In this document: piece by piece, positions 21,151 to 33,242 of the stretch
Layout of the letters: every line of letters begins with the position of its first letter
Numbering within the stretch: the first letter of the stretch is position 1
Origin: Gnetum montanum
Taxonomy: Eukaryota; Streptophyta; Gnetopsida; Gnetales; Gnetaceae
NCBI GenBank assembly: GCA_015680685.1
Contig: MNCI01013742.1
Span: 241,527-305,526 of the forward strand
Direction: 5' to 3'
DNA: 64,000 bases
The notes under the pieces: model-generated
The model's database searches: none
What the model was told of the DNA's origin: nothing
Seen by the model: only the letters and a program-made list of their open reading frames with translations
Position numbers and translations under genes: made by a program

Positions 21151-23890
21151 ACTGAATGAAAACTCATTCTCGAGTGAACAAAATTAGGAAGAAGTTCTTT
21201 ACAAAATTATGGGAAGTTATTGGATTATTAACTAACTAATTGACACACACACTAACTCAAACTAACACTAAGTGTTCAAGTATACAAATTTACAACTTTT
21301 ACAAAAATTGGTATTCATGACAACAAAATTGAACATTGTTACAAAAACTAATAGCATAATCCCTTTAAGGCTTGAAGACAAAGAGAAAATAAAATGGTCC
21401 TAAGCAATGGAGGTTTCTAAGGTGTTGAAGGACCTTCAATTTCCTCTAGTTCACATGACTATTATGGCTAAGGCTGTGGCTATGGCTATCTGGTTACAGC
21501 TACGATTGCTGGTGGAAGATTAAAAGCATCCAACAATGCTTTCATCTTCTCCACCTTACTTTGAGGATTTTGCATGGTTCATGCAGTATCACCAATGTGG
21601 GATGGTTCGAGAATATCCCACAAATAGAGCATATTAGGGAACAACTCCTTCACATTGACAAACTAACTATGAATTATTTGTGTTCGACATCGAACACATT
21701 GATAGCATTTTATAGCTCTTAGTAGTCACTGATCCTATAGGCCAAGTTCTCAGCTATTGACAGTTAATTAGTGAAGCACTCTTTAAGAACATCAAGTTTA
21801 GCATTTGCAATTTATAGCTTCTACTCCATCTCCTTATGATGCTTGAACTCAACCTTATACAAGAGGTGCGAGTTGGCCACCTCCTTCTCTAGTCCCAACT
21901 AAGGTCTTTTGGCAATTAGCATTGTCAAGTCTATGTAATGGAGGTTGGAATGCTTTATGTACTCCATCATCTCCTTGATCATGCTTTATGAATGCTTTAT
22001 GTATGCATTCATTCCATCAAAGATGGGCTACCACACATTGCCTCCTTGTTGGAGCTGCTAGAGGACCTCATTCACTTTTGCCTTTGCCAATTGGATATGC
22101 TTTTCATTGATTTCTTTTTGCAAGTTGACTTGGTCCTTGTAATGGTTTTTAACACTTTTGAATTTGAGGGCCTTATTTTTCTAGGTGGTGATCTTGATTG
22201 TAGATTTCTAGCGAAGAGCATGGACCTTCTCCATCGAGAGATTACAATTTTTTGTTGCCAACTTCCTCAAATGCAATGCTCCTACTGTTGTCTCATGTAT
22301 TCAACCATTTGTTCTTTTTGGAGCTTAACACTATAGAAGCAATAATTATCATTAGTTAGAACTACATTTTCCTTGTGGAGCTTTGTTAAGTCATTCTTAG
22401 TGTTATAGGCCATTGCTGCTACTATGAACTCATCATAGACCTCGATTTCCTTGGCATTCTTACTTTCTTAAAATTTTACCTGAAGTTGAAGAAAAGCTTC
22501 CTCTCTAGTTATAACTTGGCTGAGAATTGTAGGGTCTGCCAAGTGGGCTGTTAATTTTGCAACTTCAGTAGTCAAGTACCGACTTTCCTCTATGTCTATC
22601 TCAAGTTGGGCATTGGTGATGAGGCACTTGCCCTTTGCCTTCAATAGTATCAACTGGGTTGTAGTGATGTCATCCAAAAGGTCAAAGACCTTTAAAATTG
22701 GTTGCTTGGTTTCCACCAGTTGTTCCAACAACTCCTCATGTTGAGTTGTGCTGAATCTTCCACTTACTACTCCTGCGGACATCTACACATCTTTGAATGT
22801 AGTAATATCTGGCATAGATGCCAGAGGAATATTAAATGCTTCAACCACTCAATTAGCTACCACATTGGCCACTATTTCCTACCCTTGGTATTGCACCACC
22901 AAGACAGTTATCCCATCACCTTCCTCTAGGCACATTGAGAAGGTAGCAACATTTCCAAAGATTTCTAAAAATTGCTATTATCCTAGGATGGAAACTGTTA
23001 CCTCTGGGGCACTAGGATTCGAGTGCATGAGCACTTGCATTGATTAGGTAAGAAATGTTGATGCCATGTCCTCTAATTAGCTAATGGTATGAGTGACCTT
23101 ATTCAGATGGCTCACGAATGGTCAATAGATGGATGGATCCCCCTCGATCCTATCTGCTACTACTACAGAAGTTGCTCATGGAATTTCTACATGCACTCCA
23201 TGGCAACACAAGCCTTTGACATTGTTTCATGAGTGGGTGGTGGTGGTGGTTTCTCCTTTTCTTGTGTCTTGGCAAGAACTTTATCTTTCATCATTTGTAC
23301 TCATAAGGTAGTAGGAGCATGTTTGAGGGTGTCATTAGAATAGCGGGCTATTCCTCCCATTTTGCACAATTTTTGAATCAAGCACAAGAAGGGGAGTGCC
23401 TTTCTCCCACTCTTGTTCTCCTTGAAGTGCTTCTCTATCTCAAGATAGATCAGCTGTGGAAGATTGAAAGGAAATTTCTTACTCAGAGTGGCACACACAC
23501 ATGTAGAGAAAGCTATTACCTTGCTTGGTCTCATTATCAAATTAAGTTGGTAGGTCATGATCTTGAAGTATGCTCACTCTGCCATAATGTATGCATCATA
23601 TACATTGTGGTTAACTCCATAACACTACTACATCCACTCCTTCTTTACCCTTAGGTTTGCTTTGGTGGAGATTTCTGCCAAGGTTGTCATAGTTTTTAGC
23701 AACTTGAGGGCTTGATAAATGGCCTCCACTAAGTAGGACACACTGATGTTCTTGATTTTCACAGTGAAATTAGCCTACGTGTTGTTCCAGAAGAAATATG
23801 TTTCTCCCATGTACGACTACCCACTGGAAGTGATGATGGGCCACATGGAAGAGCTTTGAAGTTGGTTCCTGAAATTTTTCAGGAAAAAGT
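21151..23890 (-). pseudogene. Element F 3' region: transposon-protein-like domain and coiled coil
   Basis: Reading from 23890 leftward, the frame 23558-23301 contains NLPQLIYLEIEKHFKENKSG and LPFLCLIQKLCKMGGI. This resembles the domain annotated as 'putative plant transposon protein' in Athila-type elements (pattern ...P..I...I......K..LPYG.LIT.LC...GV). It is followed at 22782-22468 by a 104-codon frame rich in Glu, Leu and Gln (HEELLEQLVETKQPILKVF), likely a coiled coil, and more coiled-coil-like sequence to about 21900. Frames are broken by stops. Element I (59006-61248) carries the same region. Function unknown; the family assignment is from memory and tentative. Confidence 0.5.
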
Positions 23891-24259
23891 CCAAGAAGAT
23901 TCCAAAGTTTAGATTGTTTGCCTATGGACGTGCCTTCATAAGTAGCTTCTAAGATTTTCCAAATTTCCTTATCAGTTTTACAACTAGCTATCCTATTAAA
24001 TTTAGAATTATTTAATGCACAACCTAAACAATTTTTTTGCTTTAGAATCATACATAAACTTATCTCTTTCTTCTAATGTCCACTTGCTTTGTGGTTTAAG
24101 GGCCTTTGTCACACTATTGACACGTGGTGTGTAACATTTGAGGATAGACTCCCAAATCTTAAGCTCCATTGACTTAAAGAAGCCTTGCATCGTTGCCTTC
24201 CAATAGGCAAAATCAAACCCATCAAAGATTGGTGGCTCTATGTAGGATGTCCCCTTCAT
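23890..24259 (-). pseudogene. Ty1/copia gag N-terminus, truncated
   Basis: The minus-strand frame starts MKGTSYIEPPIFDGFDFAYW at 24259 and continues past a frame break near 24040 into FNRIASCKTDKEIWKILEAT and YEGTSIGKQSKLWNLL. This matches the copia Gag pattern PP.FDG.NY..WK..M, then CKTAKE.WD.LE.THEGT..VK.SKL. The protein likeness stops at about 23890, where F-type sequence continues in the same direction. Gag packages element RNA. Only the first half is left; the rest of the copia element is missing. Confidence 0.85.
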
Positions 24260-24300
24260 AGTTCACTCTTGAAAGTTGATGTTAAGCACAAGCATACCAG

Positions 24301-24312
24301 GCTTTGATACAA
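24301..24312 (-). other. Copia primer-binding site (tRNA-iMet type)
   Basis: The minus strand reads TTGTATCAAAGC, a decayed form of the usual TTGGTATCAGAGC that pairs with initiator tRNA-Met. It lies 2 bp inside the LTR end and about 40 bp before the gag start, the normal copia layout. Confidence 0.75.
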
Positions 24313-24314
24313 CT

Positions 24315-25051
24315 TGAGGATTGAGAACTTTGAAGGGGGGCTGAATAAGTTCCCCAACTAAAATCAAACTTTCCACATAAAACACACCAAAAATTTACAT
24401 GGTTCTCCAACTTGCACATCTTTGAACTTTGTTTCTTTCAAAATGTGGTTTTGAGAACATCACAACATTTACAAGATTTTATCTTCACTACAAAGAGTTT
24501 CATCACTATGAAATCTCCAAAACCTACAAGGTTCTAATAAGCTCAAAGTTTGGTTTAGAGGATCCCACAACCTATACAAAAATTCAGCTCCACTTTAGAG
24601 TGTTTTGCTACTACAAAACCACTCAATCCTATGGGATCTTGACAAGCTCAATGTCAATGCCTTCTTGCAAGAAGCACATCAACCCTATAGGGCAACAGAA
24701 AAATAGAAAGAAAAATAAGGAATGAATGTAACTCAAATTACAGGTCCTTGTACTTTGAAGCATAGTACTACAATCAAGAAAATGATGAGATAATTAAGAA
24801 CACTAGTACAATAGCATAGAATAGATAATGATAGCTTTGATGTTGATAGGTCTTACATAATTTACAAGAATTTAATATCTTCTTATAGCTTCAAAGTTTC
24901 TAAAAATATTTCAAAATTCATGCAATGGCTACCCAATGGCTAGTGTAGATGTCTCTAAATTTGGAATGTCTACTTGAGTTCAACCTCAATTCTAGAGAGA
25001 CATCTCCTTGGAGAATGGGACATCTCTAGGGAGACATCTTATGCATTTGAC
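24315..25051 (-). mobile_element. Copia 5' LTR, outer end lost
   Basis: The inner end (complement of tgaggattgag, so ...CA) lies just outside the primer site. The LTR extends right through sequence with repeated 'agacatct' motifs (24990-25051) and then meets the cut 3' LTR of element A. A matching TG end and target duplication are not visible, so the right limit is the junction with A. Confidence 0.6.
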
Positions 25052-25876
25052 GTACAATCTAGTTGAATTCTAAGAACTAAGTGCTTATGCGCCGTTGTGA
25101 AACAAGGATGGGTTGGTTGATCGTTGTCTTCCTAAGCTTACTTCTATGTCACGATTGTATGGTTAAGTAAGCTTGAGGCATATGATTTTTATATCTTTTA
25201 TGTTTTTATGTCCTGTGCTAATAAGGGAGAAGAGAGATAACTAAGTGACTATATTATCTTAACTACTCATTAACTAAGTTCTAACTAATCCTAACACCAG
25301 CATCCGTTCTCACTTGTCGTACACATCCTAAACCAGTGCAACACTACTGGGATTACCAAACGCTAATTGTTACTGGGTTACCAAGTGTTACACGCATGCT
25401 CGAAGTGATTGTACTGAGTGTAATTTAATGATTTTCTTAATTGATCAAAATGTAAAGTGCATAAAAAAATGCATAAGAAAATAAAATAAAAGAAATGTGT
25501 AAGAAAACAAATCTCAAGTGCTGCAAGGATGAATCGAAGAGCTCGTCTTTATTGTCATACACAAGGTGTGCTTAGGTACACAATGCTCGAATAAAGATCC
25601 ATCCACACTTAGACCTCCTATTGCGGGCACTTGGAAAATACTCTAACTTTCAAATAGACTACAAAAGTTTCGCTACTTGACTGCTAAAAGACTTCTCTTT
25701 TCAATTGTGCGCCTGGGCATTGTATTTATAGGCTTGGGAGAAACTACTCTAATAATTAGAGTAATCACCATAATAATTAGAATAAATTGCTAGAGTAATT
25801 GCTCTAATAATTAGAATAAACTGCTAGAGTAACTTCTCTAATAATTAGAATAAACCGCTAGAGTAACTGCTCTCAT
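25052..25876 (-). mobile_element. 3' LTR of gypsy element A, outer end missing
   Basis: On the minus strand it starts TGATGAGAGC at 25876, next to the polypurine tract. It matches the 5' LTR (33379-34230) closely, with mostly transition differences. It stops at 'gcatttgacg', so about 45 bp of the U5 end including CTCATCA are missing. U3 is the TCTAATTATTAGA type, with the TATA box complement 'gtatttatagg' near 25728. Confidence 0.85.
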
Positions 25877-25886
25877 CATACCCCCA
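25877..25886 (-). other. Polypurine tract of element A
   Basis: The plus strand reads tacccccacg, the complement of cgtgggggta, directly before the minus-strand LTR start. Confidence 0.75.
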
Positions 25887-27650
25887 CGACTAAATGAAAA
25901 CTCGTCCTTGAGTTTCTTACAAAATATTGGGAAGGTATGAGATTATTGACTAATTGACAACTAATGGTGGAATGGGATGACAGACTCAACATGCCTAGTG
26001 AACGGATCAATAAGCATATTACAACATTAGTGTTCATGACCATTGTGGTGAACACTCGTACATAAATGACATCCAAGCCTTTATTTGACACCTTGTAGAG
26101 AAAGAGAGAGAAAGAAAATGAAGTGTGTTGCCACCAATGCTAAGATTGCACCTTCCTTTGTTTATCCATAGCCATGCCACCAAACTTGCTCCTTTTATAA
26201 ATGCTCCAGATTCGGTCCATCCTGAGTGCTTCCTCCAAGCCTAGTCCATTGTTTATATGATTGTCATTTGCACACACAACATAGTCACAAATGAGTAAGG
26301 ATAGATAATCCACAATGCAGTTGATACCTTGTCTTGATATGAAGCGCATTGGTTGAGTTGTGGTTATGGTAGAAAATGGTTCAGAGATTTATCACTGGCA
26401 ACTACCTAAGGCGTAGGGGTTAGGTAATTAGTAAAATGCAAAAAAATTAAAAAAATTGTGCCAGGGTCCCCACAACTAAGAGCAAACCTCCAGTAGCTAT
26501 AAGATGTAAAAATATGAGGAACAAGAAAGATGGGAAAAAATAACAATGGCAACACCAATAAAATGGATGTCATGGATGGGGATGAAACAAGAGATGATTA
26601 ATTGCAGGAAATGTTTAAGGAAAAGAACTTAACAATTGCACCAAAAAGGAATGCCAGTGGGTCCTCCCCAAAGAAGGCTCATGCCTTTTATGCCCTGACA
26701 AACCCATAAACCAAAGAGTTTGTAGGCTCTAGGAATTTCATTTGGAAGCAAGAGTTAAAAACCTACCTACAAGAATTCACCAAAGAAAAACAATGCATCA
26801 ACTCAGGATGGACTAATGATAAAACTGGCAATGAGGTGGGAAATGGAAAGAAAGATGGATAGGAGAGAATGGATTGGAATCCCAAGAACAAGGTTGTGTA
26901 AAGCCCCTTGTGTATTTTATGGTTAATGTGACTGAGTAGAACTCATCCCAAATCTAGAATCAAACCAACCACATTTAGTGACCTTGCATCAATACACTTG
27001 GCCAATCCATCCTCTTGAGGTAACAAGAATGCTTCCACAAAGAGTAACCACCATCGCAAGGAGAGTGAGATGGAGAAGTAGGAAACAAGAAAGGGCCTTA
27101 GTTAGAGAGAATCTTCAGGCACGGGTAACATGTCTTTCTAATTCCATAACCAGTGCTTATAGTCCATATTGCTTTATTATGTCTACGGGGTGTGCTTTGA
27201 ATTCTCATTTTTTTTCCTTTTTTTTTTTGCATGAGAACCACACCATGCAAAGACCTATTTTTATTCACTTAGCTTCTTGATTTTTGAACAATGTTAGAAT
27301 GGCGAAAAACCTAAGAAAAAGCATCCAAGCACCCAAGAGAATGGCCATCACAAATGCATCGAATTCCCTTGAAGTTACACCCTTTTCATCCTTTGAGTCT
27401 TTCCTTGGTTTGAAAAATGCCCAGCCACCAATTCATTAACAAGTTTACTTAGAAAAAGGGGATTGTACAGTTCCAAGCCAAAGGAGATCACAGAGGTGTA
27501 TGGATGGGTGGATGGCGTGGACTCATTGCCTATTTTACCAAAGGAACCATAACTTAATATCAGCATCATAATTCAAAGGTAAAAACCAAAAATTAGCAAT
27601 GAATATGATATAATTCAATCCACCATCACGAGCACTTATTAGATGACAAA
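25887..27650 (-). mobile_element. Gypsy element A, 3' internal region
   Basis: Homologous to K, B and D throughout. It includes the 64-codon frame (27569-27375) and the hydrophobic frame (27381-27265). The remainder appears non-coding: the other frames here are in varying phase and strand between copies and carry no family motif. Confidence 0.75.
27375..27569 (-). CDS. Small ORF of the element 3' region, copy A
   Basis: 64 codons, starting MMLILSYGSFG and ending MKRV, the same length as the copy at 4043-4237 with scattered replacements. No domain recognised. It lies about 200 bp after the end of the pol frame. See the copy in K for interpretation. Confidence 0.3.
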   Translation of the reverse strand: MMLILSYGSFGKIGNESTPSTHPYTSVISFGLELYNPLFLSKLVNELVAGHFSNQGKTQRMKRV

Positions 27651-27772
27651 TAAAAGTAAATCAAGTAAACAAAGAAATAGTAAAAACATGAACGATGGTG
27701 TAAAATAAAAATAAGAAAAGTTGAAAGAATGTGTAAAATAAAAATTCAAAAAGAATTGAGGGCCTAGAATGG

Positions 27773-28400
27773 TTAGCATAGGTGGTCATCTCCCCCACAA
27801 CTAAGTTGGAAGGAGTAGATCCGAAATAGTGAGCAAGGTTGTTCATCAACAGAGGTAGCATGTGTACTGGCTATTCTAAGCTCATGGAAAGGTTTGGTTT
27901 GTTGCACGTTGACCAAAATTTTCTTATCTGAGCTCTCAGGTTTGTATATTGTCATGGCCCTTGAAGGAAAAGTTGCATAAATAATATAAGGTCCTTCCCA
28001 CAGTGTTTGAAATTTAGTACATTGTGGCAGATGTGTGGGATTCCAGTAAAGAACCTTATCTCCTAGCTGATATTTAACTTTCCTAATTCTTAGGTCATGA
28101 CGTTGTTTATTGAAGGCCTTGTGGAATTCGTTACATGACAGGGTAGCTAATTGGTTTTTATCTAGCAAGTTAAGGGTTATTAACTATTGTTTCTATGCTA
28201 GATCAAGGTCAAGGTTGAGGTCACATGCCATGTATAGTGTACAGCGCTTAGTTTGAATGGAAAGCATTGGTAATTTACCATACACTAACTCATAGGGAGA
28301 GTAGCATGTAGGGAGTTTCCATGTGCAGTGGTATACCCAAAGAGCATCATTCAGTTTAGTGCTCTAGTTTCTCCTAAACTTGCTAATCGTTCTTGTGGTA
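27773..28400 (-). pseudogene. Integrase remnant of element A (C-terminal part)
   Basis: The minus strand carries LNDALWVYHCTWKLP and SPYELVYGKLP just after the RNase H frame, then the frame 28168-27773 with KVKYQLGDKVLYWNP and KFQTLWEGPYIIYATFP. This is the post-core and C-terminal part of gypsy integrase, as in B (50880-51470). The zinc domain and the catalytic core, about 680 bp in B (50157-50835), are absent. Integrase would insert the DNA copy; this one cannot, as the catalytic residues are gone. Confidence 0.85.
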
Positions 28401-29245
28401 ATAGTGGTAACTCTTGTGGTGTTTGTTGGGTGAGGAGATAGGTAAGAATGCTACTATACCAATTGTCTCCATGGGTGATTGATTATTCACTACACCAGCA
28501 AAGAGGAATTCATCAGGGAAATGATCAGAAATTGGATACTCATCCTCTTTGTTGTCCCATTGCAACTGAGATAAATGATCAACAACTACATTCTCGATGC
28601 CCTTTCGATCGATCATCATTAAATCGAACTCTTGTAAGATTACAAGCCATCATATGATAGGAGGGCTTACCATTGGCTTATTCATGAGGAACTAAATTGC
28701 ACTATGATCTGTATGTATATATACTTTATATTCCAATACATAGTGTCTAAAATTTTCTAGTGCAAACACTACAACCATTAATTCTTTCTCTATAGTAGTG
28801 TAGTTAAGTTGTGCACCAGTGATACTTCTACTTGCACATTGGATATAATAAGGATGCTTCTAGTCATGTAACTATGTAAGTATAGCTCCTAAAGCATAGT
28901 TGGATGTGTCAGTCATGATATGGAATGGTTTGAACCAATTAGGAGCTTGTAGAATGGGTGTTTCTACTAGCTTCTATTTTAGATTTTGGAAAGCTAATTC
29001 GCATTCCCTGGTCCACTCAAAAGGTATGTCCTTTTTCATTAATTCCACCAATGGTTTGGAAACTTTTGAAAAGTTCTCAATAAATATCCTATAGTAGCTA
29101 GTATGTCCAAGGAATGATTGAATATCTTTGACAGTTTCCGGTTGACAGGTATTTCCTTGGATAATTTTGATTTTCTCGGGGTCTACCTCTATCCCTGTGT
29201 GTGAGATTTTGTGCCCTAGTATTATGCCTTCTTGGACCATCAAAT
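28383..29245 (-). pseudogene. RT thumb and RNase H of element A
   Basis: The frame 29243-28974 has GHKISHTGIEVDPEKI and SFLGHTSYYRIFIENFSKV, the connection after the RT palm in gypsy elements, then PLVELMKKDIPFEWT. RNase H follows to 28619-28383 (IDRKGIENVVVDHLSQLQ), the typical 'KG..N.VAD.LSR' end of the domain. Stops occur at least four times. RNase H would remove the RNA strand during reverse transcription. Confidence 0.85.
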
Positions 29246-29900
29246 GGCTTTTCTTCTAGTTAAGCATTAAATTTATTTCTACATAGGCTTGATCAAAGTT
29301 TTCTCCATAGGTGGAGAAATCGTCCATAAAGACTTCTACACCATTTCCTATTTGTTGTTGGAAGATTCTTAGAACTAGTCGTTGAAATGTTGCAGGGGCA
29401 TTGCACAAGCCAAACGACATCTGTTTGTATGCAAATGTTCCTTAAGGACTAGTGAACATAGTCTTGGCTTGGTCTTCTAGGGCTATTTGTATTTGATTAT
29501 ATCCGCTATATCCATCTAGAATACTGTAGTAGCGATGCCCTACGATGGTGTCTAAGACTTGGTCAACAAATGGAAACAGAAAGTAATCTTTAAATGTTGC
29601 CATATTTAGTAGCCTGAAATCTATGCACACCCTCCATTTGCCTTCCTTTTTAGGCACAATAACTAAGAGACTAACCCATTCGCTATCAGCAATGGGGTAT
29701 ATGAACCCAGCCTTGAAAAGCTATTCGATTTCTTCCTTCACTACTTGCTTCAACTTAGGGTTTAATTGCCTCTACAGTTGTCTTTGAGGCTTCATGGAGG
29801 AGTTAGTGTAAATTCTATGTTGGCATATCCTAGGATCTATTCTAATTAATTCAAGATATGACCAAGCAAAGGCTTCCAACCATTTATTTATTACCTTCAG
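29246..29900 (-). pseudogene. Reverse transcriptase palm of element A
   Basis: The frame 29657-29442 reads MPKKEGKWRVCIDFRLLN, then DGYSGYNQIQIA, both standard gypsy RT blocks. The catalytic box FMDD is intact at 29319-29330, unlike in element B. Upstream remnants to about 29900 show the entry region with stops. Reads KWRVCIDFR rather than the GWRVCIDYR of classical Athila, so the exact clade is open. Confidence 0.88.
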
Positions 29901-30199
29901 TAGTTCTTGTTTCTATTGAAGAGCAGGCTTAGCGTTGATAATTACTGGGTTTCCATTTTTAAGGAACGTGTATTCCATACTGGAGGATAATGGTTTCATC
30001 TCAAGGGGATCCTACTTAAATTTCTCAAGGATTTCCAACTTCCTCCCATTGATATTTTCAAGGTTAAGACTTGGAAGTTGGTGGTGAACTTACTCTAATG
30101 CATCTATGCTATCAATGTAAGCACAAGTGAAACCCTTAGTTGGTTCCATGCATATGAGTGAACTACTTTCTTGATTAGCTGTTAGCCACTAGGTGTCTT

Positions 30200-30840
30200 C
30201 CTATCATGTGGCTACTACATACAGGCATCTTTGTATGTTAATCACTTGTGCACACTGGTTGCATGCAAGCAATGGTAAACTTTGCACAAACCATGACCTC
30301 TGCACGCAATTACACCATGTGTCACTGTATGCAATGCATGGAACTTTCTCTTTTTTGATCTTTTTGAATATATTTTCCTTTGATATTTCTAAGGAAATAT
30401 CATGAATTCCTAGGCGTGCATCGATGGTGCTTAGCCATGCTCTTTTCATTATGATTAGGAAGTCCCCCTTACCGTTGTTTACCTAAATCACTAGGAAGTC
30501 AACTAGGTACGACCACCCACAAAAAGTGGTAACAATGTCTTCCATCAGTCCCAATGGGACAGTGATGGACTGGTCAGCCAAATCTAGACAGATGTTGCTC
30601 TTTTTCAAAGGAGGTAGGTTCAGGCCTTGTACATTTCTTGAAAAATCAAGTTGACATCGTAACCTGAATCTAAAAGAGCCTTGCACAATGCATTTTCAGT
30701 GATTTTTAAGTATATCATAGGACTCCCAAGATCAGAGAATTTCCTGGGAAGGTGGCCAACTTTGATCCAATTGGTGACAGTATGTGTTACCATGACTGTA
30801 TGCAGTGAGTGTGGTGGTTGAGTTGAAGTAGGCTTCAAAG
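30200..30840 (-). pseudogene. Aspartic protease of element A
   Basis: The frame 30838-30620 ends with ALLDSGYDVNLI, in which DSG (about 30662-30670) is the catalytic triad of retropepsins. Downstream frames (30686-30483 and 30449-30204) contain PLGLMEDIVTTFCGWSY and an 'AWLSTIDARLGIHDISL' block, corresponding to the VED...PADF and GRPFLAT..A.ID parts of Athila/Tat proteases. The protease would cut the Gag-Pol chain. Frameshifts separate the parts. Confidence 0.8.
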
Positions 30841-30959
30841 TTTTGATTGATAGTAAGGCATTTAAGGAATTAGCAACTTATGATTGCAAGGACTTGGTTG
30901 ATCTGTTGGTTCTAAACAAAGATCTTTTCTTCATGTGGTTGTTGGCACCAATAGTAGGT

Positions 30960-33242
30960 TGCTACGGCTAGATAGGGATTTCCCCTTGCATAGCTGGAGC
31001 AGGTGGTAGTGGAGCTATTGGTGGAAGAGATGCAGCTAGATGAGAAGGATGATATGCGTGCAGAATATTTCCCCTAGAAGAGGGAGTCCCATAATACTCG
31101 TAGGCTTGGTAGTGAGGTTGAGAAGTGATGTGACTAGTAGAGTCATGTGGGAAGATTGGCTGTTGCATGTAATATTCATATGAGTTAGGTTACCGATAAG
31201 GATATTGTTGCCTTAGTGGTGGCATTCCCCATGATTGTGGGCATTTCCATTGTTGATATTTCTCAATCAATTGTGGTGGAGTTTCACTGGGATAATATGT
31301 TAAGAGTTGGTGGAACTGCCTTGGGTTACCTTGACAATAAGGTAACCTTCGGGGTGTTTGCCTTTTGTTTAATTGTAGGTTGAGTGCATACACCCCAGAC
31401 TCCTGCAGGTGTGAGATTATAGGGCAACATCCCTTAGGATGGTCATATTGACATATCTCGCATTCACTATCATTGTCTATTTCTGAATCCACAACCTCTT
31501 CAACGATGGCAACTTTGCCCTTACCCTTGTTATGTGCATGTTCAGCCTCTTTATTTTTTCTTCTCACTCCCTTGCTCTCTAGAATCCTCTACTATTTTAA
31601 GAGCAGTTTGAAATCTATTATATATGGAATCTCACATTTGGTCTACCTTTACTGAAACTTCTAATGTCATCTTTTGGATAGGCAAATTTTTCCTATTCAC
31701 CATCTCTTTGAGTGATGACTCTTCTTCATCCTCACAAAATCTTACTTCCCTCCTCTAAAGGGAAGGATCTCGATTATACTCTTCCACACTTTCTCTCTTC
31801 CGTAGCTCATCTTCTTCCTTAGCAACTTGCTCCAATATTCTTTGAATTTGATGGGGCCTAAGCTTGGATAGTCTCCACGAGATAGTGTAGTTGATCCCTT
31901 TGTGAATAATCATGGCTAGGACAATGATGTAATAGTGTGTAGTATCAACCCATGCCAGCATCCAAGGGTTCATGTCCTCCTTGTTTCCAGCCTTGGATTT
32001 GCTTTCACAAGTTAGACACTCGGGAGTACGTTTAGTACTTGTCATTAAATAGTTCTAACATAGTACTCCACCTACGAATGGATTCCAGTTCTAAAGATTG
32101 GTACCAGCTTTCTGCTTCTTTAACTAATGTCCGTGGGAACAACTTAAGTTTTTGCCATTCGTTCTCTATGTTCTATAAGGCACATGCATCATGAAATGCT
32201 TGTAAATGATTCTGAGGATCAACATTGTATCCTCCTTCAAATCATGGGATGTTGTTCATATCTAATCTCTTGATCCTACTATCTTTCTAATGCCTTGTTG
32301 GAACTCTAATAGCCTCAGTTATGTCCAACATACTTTGATTAGTGAGGAGGGGTTCATCGTGATCACCTCTTCCATGGCATCTATGATGCCTACGTTGTTC
32401 CCTACTCTCCCTTCTTCTATGTTGTGACTCTCTAAAGTGCCCTCATCCCCTTTCCTGGCTATTTTATCTATGAATTCCACTTTTCCTACCTTTATCCCCA
32501 TGGTCTTTTTCTTTATGACCATGTTTGGATATTGAAGGAGAGGATGAAGGAGGTGATGAAGGTGAAGAAGAAGGAGAACCATCACCATGATGGTGTCTGC
32601 TAGCTTCTCTTCTAAAGTCTTGGCCCTGATCATGGTTGCAATCAAAATGTCCACCTTTATCATGAGTTCATGTTCCTTTTTGGACCCTTTATGCCCATGG
32701 ATATTAGAACCTGGGTTATGAATAGTGGAATGAAGGTTCTGATACACAACCCCTTGGCCAAAGTCAAGGGGAGGAACATCATTGTGTGGGCGACTACCTG
32801 AGGTAGGTTCACCACCCTCATTTTCGCTTAAGATATGTGGGGCATCCTTAGACCACTTATCTTTCAAAGACTTATGATGTCTCTCCTATTGCAAGTCCCT
32901 TTGACATTGTGCCTCTATGGGACAGTATTCTCTCAAGTCATGATCTTGCACAATGTATTCTACGTGTAAGTGCGGCATGCCAATTCATGTGAGAGCATGA
33001 AGAAGCATGCTCTAGACTGAATGATTGGGAGGTAACACTATGTTACCTTCTGAGTCTAGCCAATGCAGTTGTTCATCTTGATGGAGGATAAAGGTGAAGT
33101 TTGGTATATACTCATTAGGATGAATATATACCACTCGAACTTGTTGAGGTACTAGTGGATCAATGTCATGTGCATTATGCTGTCAACTATTTCTTGTCTT
33201 AGACCTAGGCAGTGAGGCGCTTTCATATGAAGAAGGAGACAT
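30960..33242 (-). pseudogene. Gag of element A
   Basis: The start at 33242 (MSPSSYES) is the first ATG after the primer site and is shared by B and C. Then follow VVYIHPNEY and NFTFILHQDEQL, a His/Arg/Asp-rich linker (about 32700-32470), a helical gag core (around 32260-31760, LELESIRRWSTM and QNIENEWQKLKL) and a zinc knuckle C-x2-C-x3-H-x4-C at 31462-31424. A Pro/Gln/Tyr-rich tail (YYGTPSSRGN) precedes the protease. Several stops and frame changes interrupt it. Gag forms the particle that holds element RNA. Confidence 0.8.

Noticed and set aside
22748-23047. 99-codon plus-strand ORF and neighbours at 22702, 23129 and 23319
   Set aside because: They are antisense shadows of the minus-strand F module, which has the coiled-coil and domain likeness.
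32319-32867. 182-codon minus-strand ORF as a separate gene
   Set aside because: It overlaps the Gag linker, and its first third is the true Gag frame (NEGGEPTSGSRPHNDVPPLDF) before a frame slip; reported only as part of the shifted-frame observation.
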